Shown here in pieces: positions 1 through 7,660 of a stretch of DNA of 44,297 nucleotides. The notes below the pieces were generated by a model that saw only the letters and a list, made by a program, of their open reading frames with translations, did not search any database and was not told the origin of the DNA. The DNA is taken from the IMG/VR virus record IMGVR_UViG_3300012012_001295, positions 1-44,297 of that record, one strand, 5' to 3'. The translations under genes were made by a program, and so were the position numbers. Source of the DNA: a virus. The stretch's first letter is position 1, and every line of letters starts with the position of its first letter.

Positions 1-62
1 GTAAATATTTTCTATTAATAATACGTCTTTGTTTCTCATTTATGTATTATTTATCGATTTAA

Positions 63-70
63 GATAAATA
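63..70 (+). promoter_or_regulatory. Late promoter box GATAAATA
   Basis: The box ends 5 nt before the ATG at 76. It fits the window consensus G(A/T)TAAATA, close to the T4 late box TATAAATA. Transcription would start almost at the ATG. Confidence 0.5.
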
Positions 71-75
71 TAAAC

Positions 76-576
76 ATGAAGTTCAATAATCTAGTAAAAT
101 CGTTAATGGAAAATTTTGGGGAACAATATGCTGATGGTGTTTATAGTGATAAGAATTCTATAAGAAGCCATCATGTTTTAGAATTGTCTGAGATAGAATT
201 CGAGTTTCAGGCTCCAATAAGAGGACAATTAGAAGATTTTACGGGAATTGCTGATGTGGACTATGGAATGTATTATGACCCCGGCCAAGATGGAAGATAT
301 GACAATCCTTTTTGGGATGCAGAAGAAGAGAATGTTACTCACATGGAAATTTATACCACTGATGAGCAAGGAAACAATACAACAGTCACTCCTTCAACTG
401 TAGGTGGAGTAAAAGAATTTTTGGAACTGGTAAAAATAGCTCTGAAAGCCATGAATGAACGAACACGAGATCAAATAGAATCTTATGATGGTGATGGAAG
501 CGACGAGCCAGATTACGATAATCCTAGGGGGGACATGGACAGAGATGAATATAGAGAGTGGGCAGGAATGGAATAA
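76..576 (+). CDS. Hypothetical protein with capsid-targeting-like N-terminus
   Basis: This 166-residue protein has no family I recognise. It opens MKFNNLVKSLME, matching the N-terminal motif shared by many proteins here, with LME as a possible (L/I)-x-E processing site. The C-terminal 40 residues are strongly acidic (Asp/Glu-rich, with DGDGSDEPDYD). The ATG at 76 is chosen because a GATAAATA box ends 5 nt upstream. It converges on the next minus-strand gene with no gap between the stop codons. A late virion-associated role is inferred from the N-terminus and promoter only. Confidence 0.8.
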   Translation: MKFNNLVKSLMENFGEQYADGVYSDKNSIRSHHVLELSEIEFEFQAPIRGQLEDFTGIADVDYGMYYDPGQDGRYDNPFWDAEEENVTHMEIYTTDEQGNNTTVTPSTVGGVKEFLELVKIALKAMNERTRDQIESYDGDGSDEPDYDNPRGDMDRDEYREWAGME

Positions 577-1173
577 TTAAAGCAGTTTATATATAAAACT
601 GTTTACTACATGTAAAGATTTTATACAGAAAGATGTTATAGATATTAAAAATCTTCCTATCCTTCTTCTACCCTTTTCCACAAACTTCATCAAGTATTTA
701 TATTTGAAACTGTTCATATAAACATTTCTTTCTAATGCTTCTTCTTTCCAAAGCTTTTCATTTTCTTTACGAGTTGCATTCGAATCTTTTTCTAGTTTTT
801 CTAGTGTTATCGAAGATATTACACCGTTTATTATAAGAGCCTTCCATTCAATCCAATAATCGTTTTCGTCTTGATTTTTGTTTATAGAAGAATAAAAACG
901 TATTACATGATCATCCTTAACCGTAATATGTTGAAGATTTACACCTTTACTATACCCTCCTAAAAAAGCTGTATCGTCATCAACCCATTCATAAGATTCG
1001 TAAGTTTCATATGTAACAGTTCCGTCTTCATTAAATGTATAACTAATCATAGAAGAATCAAAATCTTTAGTTTGATAGTTTTCTTCTTGTAGTTCTTCTT
1101 TAGTGAGAGAAGTTCCTGAAAGGTCTATATCAGGTAGTTTATATTTGCAATTTACGTTGTCGAATAATCCCAT
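577..1173 (-). CDS. Conserved phage-type hypothetical (MGLFD...C.Y.LP start)
   Basis: This 198-residue protein begins MGLFDNVNCKYKLPD. That opening recalls small phage hypotheticals starting MG(L/M)FD-x-C-x-(Y/M)-x-LP, whose function I do not know. The middle is rich in acidic and aromatic residues and may be beta-rich. The last 35 residues are basic and hydrophobic. It lies 15 nt downstream of the lysozyme gene on the same strand and is probably co-transcribed with it. Confidence 0.75.
   Translation of the reverse strand: MGLFDNVNCKYKLPDIDLSGTSLTKEELQEENYQTKDFDSSMISYTFNEDGTVTYETYESYEWVDDDTAFLGGYSKGVNLQHITVKDDHVIRFYSSINKNQDENDYWIEWKALIINGVISSITLEKLEKDSNATRKENEKLWKEEALERNVYMNSFKYKYLMKFVEKGRRRIGRFLISITSFCIKSLHVVNSFIYKLL
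583..601. terminator. Possible bidirectional hairpin between convergent genes
   Basis: CAGTTT and AAACTG form a perfect 6-bp stem around a 7-nt AT loop. It sits just inside the 3' end of the minus-strand gene, where two genes converge. It is AT-rich and weak, so terminator function is tentative. Confidence 0.3.
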
Positions 1174-1188
1174 ATGTTTAAAAAGGTG

Positions 1189-2001
1189 TTACCCATTATT
1201 AACATGTTTTTTATTAGATGTCAACTTTTTATTAACGTTATAATCATTATTTGCGAACATTCCCACTTCATCTGCCCTTCTGTTCATCAATCCTATGTTT
1301 TCTTTTCCCTCGAAATTTTTAAACAGTTTCATGTAATTTGATATATTCGACTTTTTACCACGACAATTTAATATAGCCTTTCGTCCTGCTCCTGTATTGT
1401 AGTCGAAACTAGTTAATGCATCCAATTCATTGCTATTAAGATGGACATTCGTTTTTTTAGCTGCGCTCAAAACTCTATTTCTATGGGTTTTTAATTCCTC
1501 TATCAACCTATTAAAAGCTTCTTGTTCTGTTATTTTCACCTTGCCACCTTCTTCTTCTGGTCTAGCTAAAGTTCCATATCCTATACTCCATCTTTGTGAA
1601 CCATCATCTTTCTTACCGTCCATATAAGCAAACTTGAAAAATCCGTTATCCGCTTCATATTTTTTAACGAAGTTTAGAAAATCTTGAGAGAATCCATGAT
1701 TTTCTCTTTTTGTTGGAACACTTACTTCCTCTTTTTTGTCTTCTTTATTTACTGGTTTAATATCGGCATCTTTTATTCGAGATTGTATTTGAGGATGTTT
1801 ACTCATATATTCATCTTTACTTTTCATGAATCCTCCTGTAAGTGCTCCCATTCCTACTAATCCAGCCAAAGCAGCTTTTCCCCAACCCTTTTCTAATATT
1901 ATTTCTATCTCTTCGTCAGTTTTTCCAGATTTTTTCAACATTTCTTTTACGAATAATGTTTGATTTTTAAGAATCTCTTGGTATTTACTGTCAAATTTCA
2001 T
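1189..2001 (-). CDS. GH24 (T4-type) lysozyme with long N-terminal extension
   Basis: This 270-residue protein has a C-terminal GH24 lysozyme domain from about residue 105. The T4-like catalytic pattern is visible: Glu116 in KKYEADNG, Asp128 in YMDG, then WSIGYGT. The family cleaves the MurNAc-GlcNAc bond of peptidoglycan. About 100 residues precede the enzyme domain: an MKF start, a Gly/Ala-rich hydrophobic stretch near 41-58 and a charged linker. The domain alone would be the size of T4 lysozyme, so the extension is unusual. It could anchor the enzyme in the membrane or route it into the virion. A late-type box lies 7 nt upstream. Confidence 0.88.
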   Translation of the reverse strand: MKFDSKYQEILKNQTLFVKEMLKKSGKTDEEIEIILEKGWGKAALAGLVGMGALTGGFMKSKDEYMSKHPQIQSRIKDADIKPVNKEDKKEEVSVPTKRENHGFSQDFLNFVKKYEADNGFFKFAYMDGKKDDGSQRWSIGYGTLARPEEEGGKVKITEQEAFNRLIEELKTHRNRVLSAAKKTNVHLNSNELDALTSFDYNTGAGRKAILNCRGKKSNISNYMKLFKNFEGKENIGLMNRRADEVGMFANNDYNVNKKLTSNKKHVNNG

Positions 2002-2008
2002 ATGTTAT

Positions 2009-2016
2009 TATTTAAC
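2009..2016 (-). promoter_or_regulatory. Late promoter box GTTAAATA
   Basis: It ends 7 nt before the lysozyme ATG (2001, minus). A plus-strand box, ATTAAATA (2024-2031), lies back to back with it for the gene at 2037, making a compact divergent late promoter region. Confidence 0.5.
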
Positions 2017-2036
2017 GTTATTGATTAAATATAAAT

Positions 2037-2249
2037 ATGAAATACCTATGTTTGATTTCTGTGGTTTGGGCTATTGCATACTCCGTTCCAACACATCTGG
2101 CGAAACAAAGAGAATTAAACATAATGGAAGAGAAGAACAAGTCTGACTATAAACTTAAAGAATTGCAAATCAAATTAGACTCTAATTGTTTAAATTTTCT
2201 GAGAAAGTTGATGGAAATGAACAGTTCAGAGCCTAAAAAGTTTTCATGA
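2037..2249 (+). CDS. Small protein with N-terminal membrane or signal segment
   Basis: This 70-residue protein has a hydrophobic segment at about residues 3-20, followed by a charged, probably helical region. There is no lipobox. It diverges from the lysozyme gene, so a lysis-related role (inner-membrane spanin-like or holin accessory) is possible but unproven. The start is supported by ATTAAATA ending 5 nt upstream. Confidence 0.65.
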   Translation: MKYLCLISVVWAIAYSVPTHLAKQRELNIMEEKNKSDYKLKELQIKLDSNCLNFLRKLMEMNSSEPKKFS

Positions 2250-2675
2250 TTCGTTCATATTCTCTCCAGCCCCAAACCCATTTTGTATTTTAGGGAGTTT
2301 ATATACTTGTTCTTGTATATCTATATTACTAGAAACATTGAAAAAATAATGAATATCATGACCCCTTTTATTCGTAGAGTATAATATGAAATTAGTGAAA
2401 CCGTTTGGATGTCCTGATCCGTTGGATATAAAATAAAACTCTTTATCAGAACCGTTTTTCGCTTTAATTGGAACACTATCAGAATTTACAAAAACGTAAA
2501 AATCGTTTTCCGATAATCTATATACGTTTTCATCATCTCCTAAAACATTTTGCATCCATTCTGCTGCATCTCCATCGTCCCCAAACTGTGAACACAAATC
2601 TACACAGTTACCTAAATAATCTGTTCCGTGTTCTAATTCTTCTAATATTTTATGTATTGTTGATACTATATTCAT
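2244..2675 (-). CDS. Hypothetical protein with targeting-like N-terminus
   Basis: This 143-residue protein matches no family I recognise. I place the start at the ATG at 2675, 4 nt after the stop of the upstream gene, rather than at an in-frame codon inside that gene. From there it opens MNIVSTIHKILEE, which fits the shared motif with Glu at position 13 and a possible LEE cleavage site. It appears to form an operon with the gene at 2680-2922. Confidence 0.7.
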   Translation of the reverse strand: MNIVSTIHKILEELEHGTDYLGNCVDLCSQFGDDGDAAEWMQNVLGDDENVYRLSENDFYVFVNSDSVPIKAKNGSDKEFYFISNGSGHPNGFTNFILYSTNKRGHDIHYFFNVSSNIDIQEQVYKLPKIQNGFGAGENMNES

Positions 2676-2679
2676 TGTT

Positions 2680-2922
2680 TTAAATATCTTTAAATTTTTC
2701 CCTCGTTTCACTTAATGCTTTCAATACATCCTCTTCTTTTGCTTTTATGTTTACAGAAAAGGTGCTTCCAGTTTTTAAATCTGTGAATAAGTGCATAGGA
2801 GGTATATTTTTATAACCTTCTTGTATGCCGTTATATTTGATATCTAACTTAGTTGCAATATCTTCCATACTATCAGGTTTAACCTCTTTTATAATATTCT
2901 CACACAGTTCCAAAAAATTCAT
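2680..2922 (-). CDS. Small hypothetical protein with targeting-like N-terminus
   Basis: An 80-residue product starting MNFLELCENIIKE fits the shared N-terminal motif exactly, with IKE as a possible (L/I)-x-E site. A start 17 codons further upstream is possible in frame. The ATG at 2922 is preferred because GATAAATA ends 5 nt before it and the plus-strand early promoter occupies the sequence beyond. Function is unknown. Confidence 0.7.
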   Translation of the reverse strand: MNFLELCENIIKEVKPDSMEDIATKLDIKYNGIQEGYKNIPPMHLFTDLKTGSTFSVNIKAKEEDVLKALSETREKFKDI

Positions 2923-2927
2923 ATAAT

Positions 2928-2935
2928 TATTTATC
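2928..2935 (-). promoter_or_regulatory. Late promoter box GATAAATA
   Basis: It ends 5 nt before the minus-strand ATG at 2922. The plus-strand early promoter at 2942-2969 lies next to it, so this 53-nt gap carries one promoter of each class in opposite directions. Confidence 0.55.
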
Positions 2936-2941
2936 AAACTA

Positions 2942-2969
2942 TTGACATTTATCATTAAAAGTGTATAGT
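2942..2969 (+). promoter_or_regulatory. Early sigma70-type promoter, TTGACA-N16-TATAGT
   Basis: A perfect -35 box is separated by 16 nt from TATAGT, which is followed by 6 nt and the ATG at 2976. A start point about 7 nt after the -10 would coincide with the ATG, giving a leaderless message. Confidence 0.65.
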
Positions 2970-2975
2970 GCAATC

Positions 2976-3635
2976 ATGAACATAGAAAAATCGGTTAAAA
3001 GATATACAAAATCTATACATACAAAGACAGTAGATGATTACATAAAACTTCCTAAGAACGAGAGGACTGTTAATGGCTGGTGGTATAGAAACATTGCATC
3101 ATTTACTATGGATTCGGCTTTTGATAGAACAGAACCAGACAAATATTACAATTTCCTGAAAAAGGAGTTCCCCGTTCAATATTTTTTCAGAGAATATCTA
3201 TACAGAAAATTGAGTTGGTATAAATTTTATTGGAATAATACATATTACGATAATATACGACCAATATTCGCCCCACAAAATACTAGACTAAGAAAAATCA
3301 TACCTAGAACTTGGTCTGACATTACAGAATTAATACCGAATTTCCTATTTGAATGTCTGAAAAAATTTAAAGAAGAAGAATGTGATAATATTAATTGGGA
3401 AAGCGATGAACCACATAAAAAATTCTACAATGAATTACAATTTTGGTATTCTTATATAACCATAGAACGAGATATAATGGATGTTAAAATTTCAAATTCT
3501 TATCCGCCTAGAAACGCGAAAGGGACATATGAAGAGTTATATGGTGAATTGAACAGATTAGAAGAAGAGTTGAAAACCAAAGACACGGAATGTTTGACAT
3601 GGATAATAAACAATCGTGAAGCTTTTTGGAGTTGA
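2976..3635 (+). CDS. Hypothetical early protein
   Basis: This 219-residue protein is rich in Trp, Tyr and Phe, with a basic N-terminal region. No known family was recognised. The ATG at 2976 is chosen over an in-frame GTG at 2961 because that GTG lies inside the promoter. The sigma70-type promoter directly at the start suggests early expression, so it could be a host-takeover protein. That role is inference. Confidence 0.75.
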   Translation: MNIEKSVKRYTKSIHTKTVDDYIKLPKNERTVNGWWYRNIASFTMDSAFDRTEPDKYYNFLKKEFPVQYFFREYLYRKLSWYKFYWNNTYYDNIRPIFAPQNTRLRKIIPRTWSDITELIPNFLFECLKKFKEEECDNINWESDEPHKKFYNELQFWYSYITIERDIMDVKISNSYPPRNAKGTYEELYGELNRLEEELKTKDTECLTWIINNREAFWS

Positions 3636-3705
3636 TTTTCGAGAAACTGTGATAAATAAAACGAAGTCCAGTGTTGTGCTGGCTAGATAACAATAAAATA
3701 AATAT

Positions 3706-3953
3706 ATGTTTGACATCCTTTATAGAGGGAAGAGTGGGAACTGTGGAGGAACTGTGGAGGAACTAAAAATTTAGAGGTTCATCACGTAAAACCGTTCCAT
3801 ATAGACCCAACTTTAGAATTAGACCCAACTAATTTAATTACACTATGCGAAGAGATGAGTAAAGAATGTCATTTAAAAAAAGGACATTTGGGGAACTGGA
3901 AAAAGGTGAACGAAAACGTTTTAAGTGATTGTGTAGCAATAAAATCAACTTAG
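3706..3953 (+). pseudogene. HNH endonuclease remnant broken by an 11-bp tandem duplication
   Basis: Reading from the ATG at 3706 gives a short peptide that stops soon after a tandem 11-bp duplication (3739-3749 and 3750-3760). Removing one copy restores one frame of about 78 codons to the stop at 3951. That frame contains NLEVHHVKPF, then LELDPTNLITLC, then CHLKKGHLGNWKKVN. These are the HNH landmarks (HH, N, C/H, GH-x-NWK) of small phage HNH endonucleases. The N-terminal zinc-binding part also looks reduced. The 3' end overlaps the next minus-strand gene by 9 nt. Confidence 0.75.
3739..3760 (+). repeat. Perfect 11-bp tandem duplication
   Basis: The unit AACTGTGGAGG occurs twice head to tail and is followed by a partial third copy (AACT). 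Eleven is not a multiple of three, so it shifts the HNH reading frame. Confidence 0.9.
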
Positions 3954-4670
3954 GTTTATTTTACTATAACCATTTTCGATAGCCCACTCGCACATCTTTT
4001 TAAGTTCTGATAATCTATGCTGTATTTCTTCTTTAGATAAACCAGTAATATGATGATTTCCTTCTTGAGAATATGGACGCTCGGATTTTTGTAATATGTA
4101 ATCGTTGTCTTCCACAGACTCTATTTTTATTAACAAGTCCCTAACGTCTAAAGATTCATAGTCGTTTATAGTATCTTGAGAGTAATTTAAAACGTCTTTC
4201 AATATTAAATTTGTGTTCATGTTGCTCCAATTTATTTCTGGTGCTGACACATCGTTTTTATGTTCTATTGAAATTTTAAATCTTATCACTAAAGAATCAT
4301 ATATTTTAGATTTTTCTTCTATCGGTTCCCCGATTAATTTTGCATAATTCCCTATATGGTATTTCACACCAGATATTGCTTTCTGTTTCAATTCTTGTGG
4401 AATATCTGAAACGTAAAAATTAATAACCCCATCTGTCTTGTCGAAATCCCCACCATCACTTGTTAACATATCGTGAGCATAAACTTTTTTAGGTGATATA
4501 TTGTTACCCTTTAAGAAATCATACAGGAAATCGTTTAAAACTGCAAAGGAAACGTCTAATATGGTTCTAGGTTCTCTATCAGATGAATCTTCAACAGAAA
4601 AGGAAACACTTTCAATTATCATAGATTGTTTATAACTGTTCCAAATTCTATCTGATTCTTTATCGTGCAT
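3945..4670 (-). CDS. Hypothetical protein
   Basis: This 241-residue protein is mostly charged and polar, with no membrane segment. Near the N-terminus it has SDRIWNSYKQSMIIESV. A D-x-IW-x-(A/S)Y stretch of this kind occurs near the start of various large-phage virion proteins, but I cannot assign a function. It diverges from the gene at 4715. The box AATAAATA lies 8 nt upstream of its ATG. Confidence 0.75.
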   Translation of the reverse strand: MHDKESDRIWNSYKQSMIIESVSFSVEDSSDREPRTILDVSFAVLNDFLYDFLKGNNISPKKVYAHDMLTSDGGDFDKTDGVINFYVSDIPQELKQKAISGVKYHIGNYAKLIGEPIEEKSKIYDSLVIRFKISIEHKNDVSAPEINWSNMNTNLILKDVLNYSQDTINDYESLDVRDLLIKIESVEDNDYILQKSERPYSQEGNHHITGLSKEEIQHRLSELKKMCEWAIENGYSKINLS

Positions 4671-4701
4671 ATCATTTATATTTATTAAAAATGTGAAATC
4701 G

Positions 4702-4709
4702 GTTAAATA
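4702..4709 (+). promoter_or_regulatory. Late promoter box GTTAAATA
   Basis: It ends 5 nt before the ATG at 4715. The surrounding CGGTTAAATAAT is identical to the box at 11006. Confidence 0.5.
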
Positions 4710-4714
4710 ATCTC

Positions 4715-5089
4715 ATGAGATTTCAAGAATTATTTAACGATACTATAGTAAAATTGACCACTGGCGGAAACATTTTAAGAGAGGATTTCCAAACCCCCAA
4801 TGATGTTAGGTTTTCGGCTTCTGCACATGTAGAAATTTGGGTTCTATCAGAGGATTTAAGAGATAGAGAAGACGCAACAACGATTAGAAACTCAAAGGAA
4901 TTGCAGCCTGAAGAAAAGGTTAAAATGTTAAAAGCTGTCATAATCAAGGTGGCACATGAAAAATTGCAAAAAAGAATAGGATTAGACGAAGATATTACAG
5001 TTCATGTGGAGTTGTCTTGGAATAACGTTAACACTGAAAGGTTGGATTGGGATGAATTGACAACACCTGAAGTAGAAGAAGAGTATTAA
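4715..5089 (+). CDS. Hypothetical protein with MRFQELF start
   Basis: This 124-residue protein starts MRFQELFNDTIVKL. It partly fits the shared N-terminal motif, with a possible LRE site only at about residue 23. The rest is a mix of charged helix and strand with no recognised family. It converges on the minus-strand gene ending at 5086, overlapping it by 4 nt. Confidence 0.72.
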   Translation: MRFQELFNDTIVKLTTGGNILREDFQTPNDVRFSASAHVEIWVLSEDLRDREDATTIRNSKELQPEEKVKMLKAVIIKVAHEKLQKRIGLDEDITVHVELSWNNVNTERLDWDELTTPEVEEEY

Positions 5090-5352
5090 CAGTTAAGTTT
5101 TCCAGCCTTTTCCATTTCTATTAGTTCTCTTATAGCATCTTCTACAGATACATTATGAACAATAGGAGTTTTAACATCGTTGTTCTGTTCTGTTGGGGTG
5201 GGAGGAGGTAAAGCATTGATAATCTGTTGAAACACATTATTTTCAAATCTCATTATATTAACATCCCTTTGGATTATAGGAATTCTGCCACCACAAGACA
5301 AGTTAGTGATAGGGGTATTAGGAACTGAATTGTATGCTTGTTCTAAACTCAT
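5086..5352 (-). CDS. Small hypothetical protein with proline-rich centre
   Basis: An 88-residue product has an ALPPPTPTEQ linker near the middle and a short acidic helix at the C-terminus. An internal ATG would give MRFENNVFQQIINAL, which resembles the shared targeting motif. The start may therefore be at 5253 rather than 5352. No family was recognised. Confidence 0.6.
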   Translation of the reverse strand: MSLEQAYNSVPNTPITNLSCGGRIPIIQRDVNIMRFENNVFQQIINALPPPTPTEQNNDVKTPIVHNVSVEDAIRELIEMEKAGKLNC

Positions 5353-5393
5353 TGAAATATTAACGCCTTATATGTTAAGTAATTATCAATATT

Positions 5394-6179
5394 ATGAACA
5401 TATTTCAAAATATAGCATCTTTATTTTCTAGCAAATCCGATAAAAACTCTACTCCAGAGCCAGTTAAACCCGCATCTCCTTCGCCAGAATCACCTATTAA
5501 AAAAGACGAAAAACCTTTTAAAGACACTATAATAAAAATTTTAAACTGTTTCGAAACTGGTAGTGCAAATACTGATTATAGTTCTGTTTTTAAATATAGA
5601 GATGGAGACAACGGTAAAAAGGTTCAAGTTACTTTAGGAAGGGGATTTACTGAATGTGGTGGAGCACTTTGGAAAGTGTTCGAACAGTATCAAAAGTTAG
5701 GCGGCGTAAATGCTTCTGAGTTATTATCATATAAAAAATATTCATGTCAAGAAAATCTGCCATATAATACCACTTTCCTAAATTTGATAAAAGCTTCTAA
5801 AGATGACGAACTGTTCAAAAAAGCGCAAGACGAAGTATATGACGAAGTATATTGGGCTGGAGGTGCTAAATGGTTTAATGATAAGGGGTTTAAACTACCT
5901 TTATCGTTAGCAGTTATACAAGATTCTATACTTCATAGTGGTAGTATGTTACAATTTTTAATGGATAAGTTTCCTGAAGTCCCACCAGTAAAAGGCGGCG
6001 ATGAAAAAAGTTGGATTATAGCATATGTAAATGCTAGACATAACTGGTTGCAAAATCATTCTAACAAAATTCTGAACAACACCATATATAGAACAAAGTT
6101 CTTAAAAGGTGAAATCGCTAAAAATAATTGGAACCTAGAAAACTTTCCAATTTATCCTAATGGTGTAAAAATAGCATAA
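5394..6179 (+). CDS. GH46-like (chitosanase-fold) putative peptidoglycan hydrolase
   Basis: This 261-residue protein has a Pro/Ser-rich linker (about 19-40) followed by a domain resembling phage GH46-like proteins. Visible landmarks are CFETG (Glu54), DYSSVFKYRDG (Asp70), VQVTLGRGFTECGG, LAVIQDSILHSG and a C-terminal ARHNWLQNHSN with IYR. GH46 uses one Glu and one Asp to cut beta-1,4-linked amino-sugar chains, so in a phage the likely target is peptidoglycan. It is a second muralytic enzyme, unrelated to the GH24 gene. The family call is from motifs only. Confidence 0.65.
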   Translation: MNIFQNIASLFSSKSDKNSTPEPVKPASPSPESPIKKDEKPFKDTIIKILNCFETGSANTDYSSVFKYRDGDNGKKVQVTLGRGFTECGGALWKVFEQYQKLGGVNASELLSYKKYSCQENLPYNTTFLNLIKASKDDELFKKAQDEVYDEVYWAGGAKWFNDKGFKLPLSLAVIQDSILHSGSMLQFLMDKFPEVPPVKGGDEKSWIIAYVNARHNWLQNHSNKILNNTIYRTKFLKGEIAKNNWNLENFPIYPNGVKIA

Positions 6180-6196
6180 TATCATAAATAATATAT

Positions 6197-6553
6197 ATGA
6201 CTTTAACGCCTAATTTATCTGTTCAACCACCAAATCCTAATGTAGGATTCAACTATTCTTGGGTTTCTGTTGATAATCCATCTAGAACTCTTTATGCCCA
6301 AGCAGTATATTCAGTAAATTCTGATGGTATAAATCCTTCAAGTGGTAGTGTTTTTGTTGATACAAGTGCAACGCAAACAGGCAATTTCACCATGTTCAAG
6401 GTTGTATCAGCATGTAAATTTATTGGTTTAACAGGGACGAACGTGACAGTTGGAAATTTGTCGGCATATGAATTACCTCAACAGTTTGAGTTTAAGGGAC
6501 AGTTTACACGATTTTCATTGAGATATGGTGCAATAATAGCATATAAAGAATAA
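6197..6553 (+). CDS. Hypothetical protein, possibly structural
   Basis: This 118-residue protein is rich in Ser, Thr, Asn, Val and Phe with few charges. That suggests a beta-sandwich such as a decoration or fibre-associated protein, but this is inference. A CATAAATA box ends 6 nt upstream of the ATG. It is followed 8 nt later by a pair of related small genes. Confidence 0.65.
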   Translation: MTLTPNLSVQPPNPNVGFNYSWVSVDNPSRTLYAQAVYSVNSDGINPSSGSVFVDTSATQTGNFTMFKVVSACKFIGLTGTNVTVGNLSAYELPQQFEFKGQFTRFSLRYGAIIAYKE

Positions 6554-6561
6554 AAATAAAT

Positions 6562-6795
6562 ATGAACATAACAATAAGAGAACAGGAAATAATAGCTTTA
6601 GATGAAATCGTAATCAATACCGTAAGGGATGAATTCTTGAGTAAATCTATCACTGCACGTATAAATGGATTGCCAAGGCCAATATTGTTATGGAGAGGTG
6701 CAGAGGAATATGAAGAAGCTGGCGTTTGGACTAATGAAAGTGTTATTGCCAGAGCCACAGAAATACTAAGTCTGTCTTCTGTCCGTTGGGCGTAA
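6562..6795 (+). CDS. Small hypothetical protein, copy 1 of a tandem pair
   Basis: This 77-residue protein is homologous to the next gene. Both share the pattern I-x-LW-x-G-x-EEYE-x-AG-x-WT-x-E followed by RATE-x-LSLS-x3-W. The C-terminal half is the conserved part. No family was recognised. The spacing suggests co-transcription with 6197-6553 and 6800-7036. Confidence 0.75.
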   Translation: MNITIREQEIIALDEIVINTVRDEFLSKSITARINGLPRPILLWRGAEEYEEAGVWTNESVIARATEILSLSSVRWA

Positions 6796-6799
6796 TTTC

Positions 6800-7036
6800 A
6801 TGATCAAGATTATACTGGAACCTGAAAAATACATAGAACTGGAAACGGTTAATGTATTGGCTGTAATAGATTCTAAACAGGGAAAAACCATAACAGCATA
6901 TATTGAAGGATTGAATAAACAGATATTCTTATGGAATGGAGAGGAAGAATATGAACAAGCGGGAAATTGGACAGACGAGGATGCTTTAGAACGTGCCACA
7001 GAAATGTTATCACTTTCTACTATACCTTGGGTTTAA
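6800..7036 (+). CDS. Small hypothetical protein, copy 2 of a tandem pair
   Basis: A 78-residue paralogue of the preceding gene, separated from it by 4 nt. The N-terminal half has diverged strongly, while the EEYE-x-AG-x-WT and RATE-x-LSLS blocks are kept. This indicates an old local duplication under selection. Function is unknown. Confidence 0.75.
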   Translation: MIKIILEPEKYIELETVNVLAVIDSKQGKTITAYIEGLNKQIFLWNGEEEYEQAGNWTDEDALERATEMLSLSTIPWV

Positions 7037-7040
7037 CATA

Positions 7041-7068
7041 TTGACATCCCAAAGTTCTATGTTATTAT
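7041..7068 (+). promoter_or_regulatory. Early sigma70-type promoter, TTGACA-N16-TATTAT
   Basis: It starts 5 nt after the previous stop codon. The -10 is followed by 12 nt and then the ATG at 7081, leaving a leader of only about 5 nt. It would drive the HD protein and the two or three genes behind it. Confidence 0.65.
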
Positions 7069-7080
7069 TCTTCTACTCAA

Positions 7081-7659
7081 ATGGAAGAAATAGATTACAT
7101 TAAAAAAATAGATGATTTGGCAGACAAACATTTAACTCGAATAGACGAGAAACGCCTAGTTAGGAGAGTAACCCGAAATGATAAATTTTGTATCTGGACT
7201 GGTTGTATTAACAATAAACACCATTACGGAAAATTCGGATTGGCGAAACATACATACGAAGTTTTACTACTCGCTTTTAACAGTAAAGAAACATTAGGAA
7301 TATCCGACATAGACAATGCAGAATTATTCTTCTCATGTTTGTTTCATGATATCGGAAAGATTTATGATTACGAACCAGTAGATGGAACTGATTATTCAGA
7401 ATGGACATCTACCGATCATAAAAGATTGATACATCATATCTCACGTTCTGGTATATATTGGAGTAATAACGTAAGTTTTTATCCAGAGATGTGTCTTAAA
7501 TATCACGATTCAGTATTACATGCTATTTTGGCACATCACGGCAGAAGGGAATTGGGAAGTCCAGTATCACCCAAATCTAAAGTGTCTTGGTTGTTGCATT
7601 TATGTGATGGTATCAGTGCCAGAATGAATGATTGGGACAGAATAGATTTAAGGAATTGA
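7081..7659 (+). CDS. HD-domain phosphohydrolase
   Basis: This 192-residue protein has the HD metal-binding set: His57, His89-Asp90 in LFHDIGKIYDY, His118/119, His152-153 in AHHGRRELGSP, and Asp176 in HLCDGISARM. The arrangement resembles the HD domain of YhaM-type 3'-5' exoribonucleases and related phosphohydrolases. The substrate may be a nucleotide or RNA 3' end and cannot be told from sequence. It is the first gene after an early promoter and is followed by a small zinc-binding protein. Confidence 0.82.
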   Translation: MEEIDYIKKIDDLADKHLTRIDEKRLVRRVTRNDKFCIWTGCINNKHHYGKFGLAKHTYEVLLLAFNSKETLGISDIDNAELFFSCLFHDIGKIYDYEPVDGTDYSEWTSTDHKRLIHHISRSGIYWSNNVSFYPEMCLKYHDSVLHAILAHHGRRELGSPVSPKSKVSWLLHLCDGISARMNDWDRIDLRN

Positions 7660-7660
7660 T

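Noticed and set aside
3636-3705. Possible tRNA or structured RNA before the HNH remnant.
   Set aside because: No cloverleaf or TTC-type loop could be built; short inverted repeats only.
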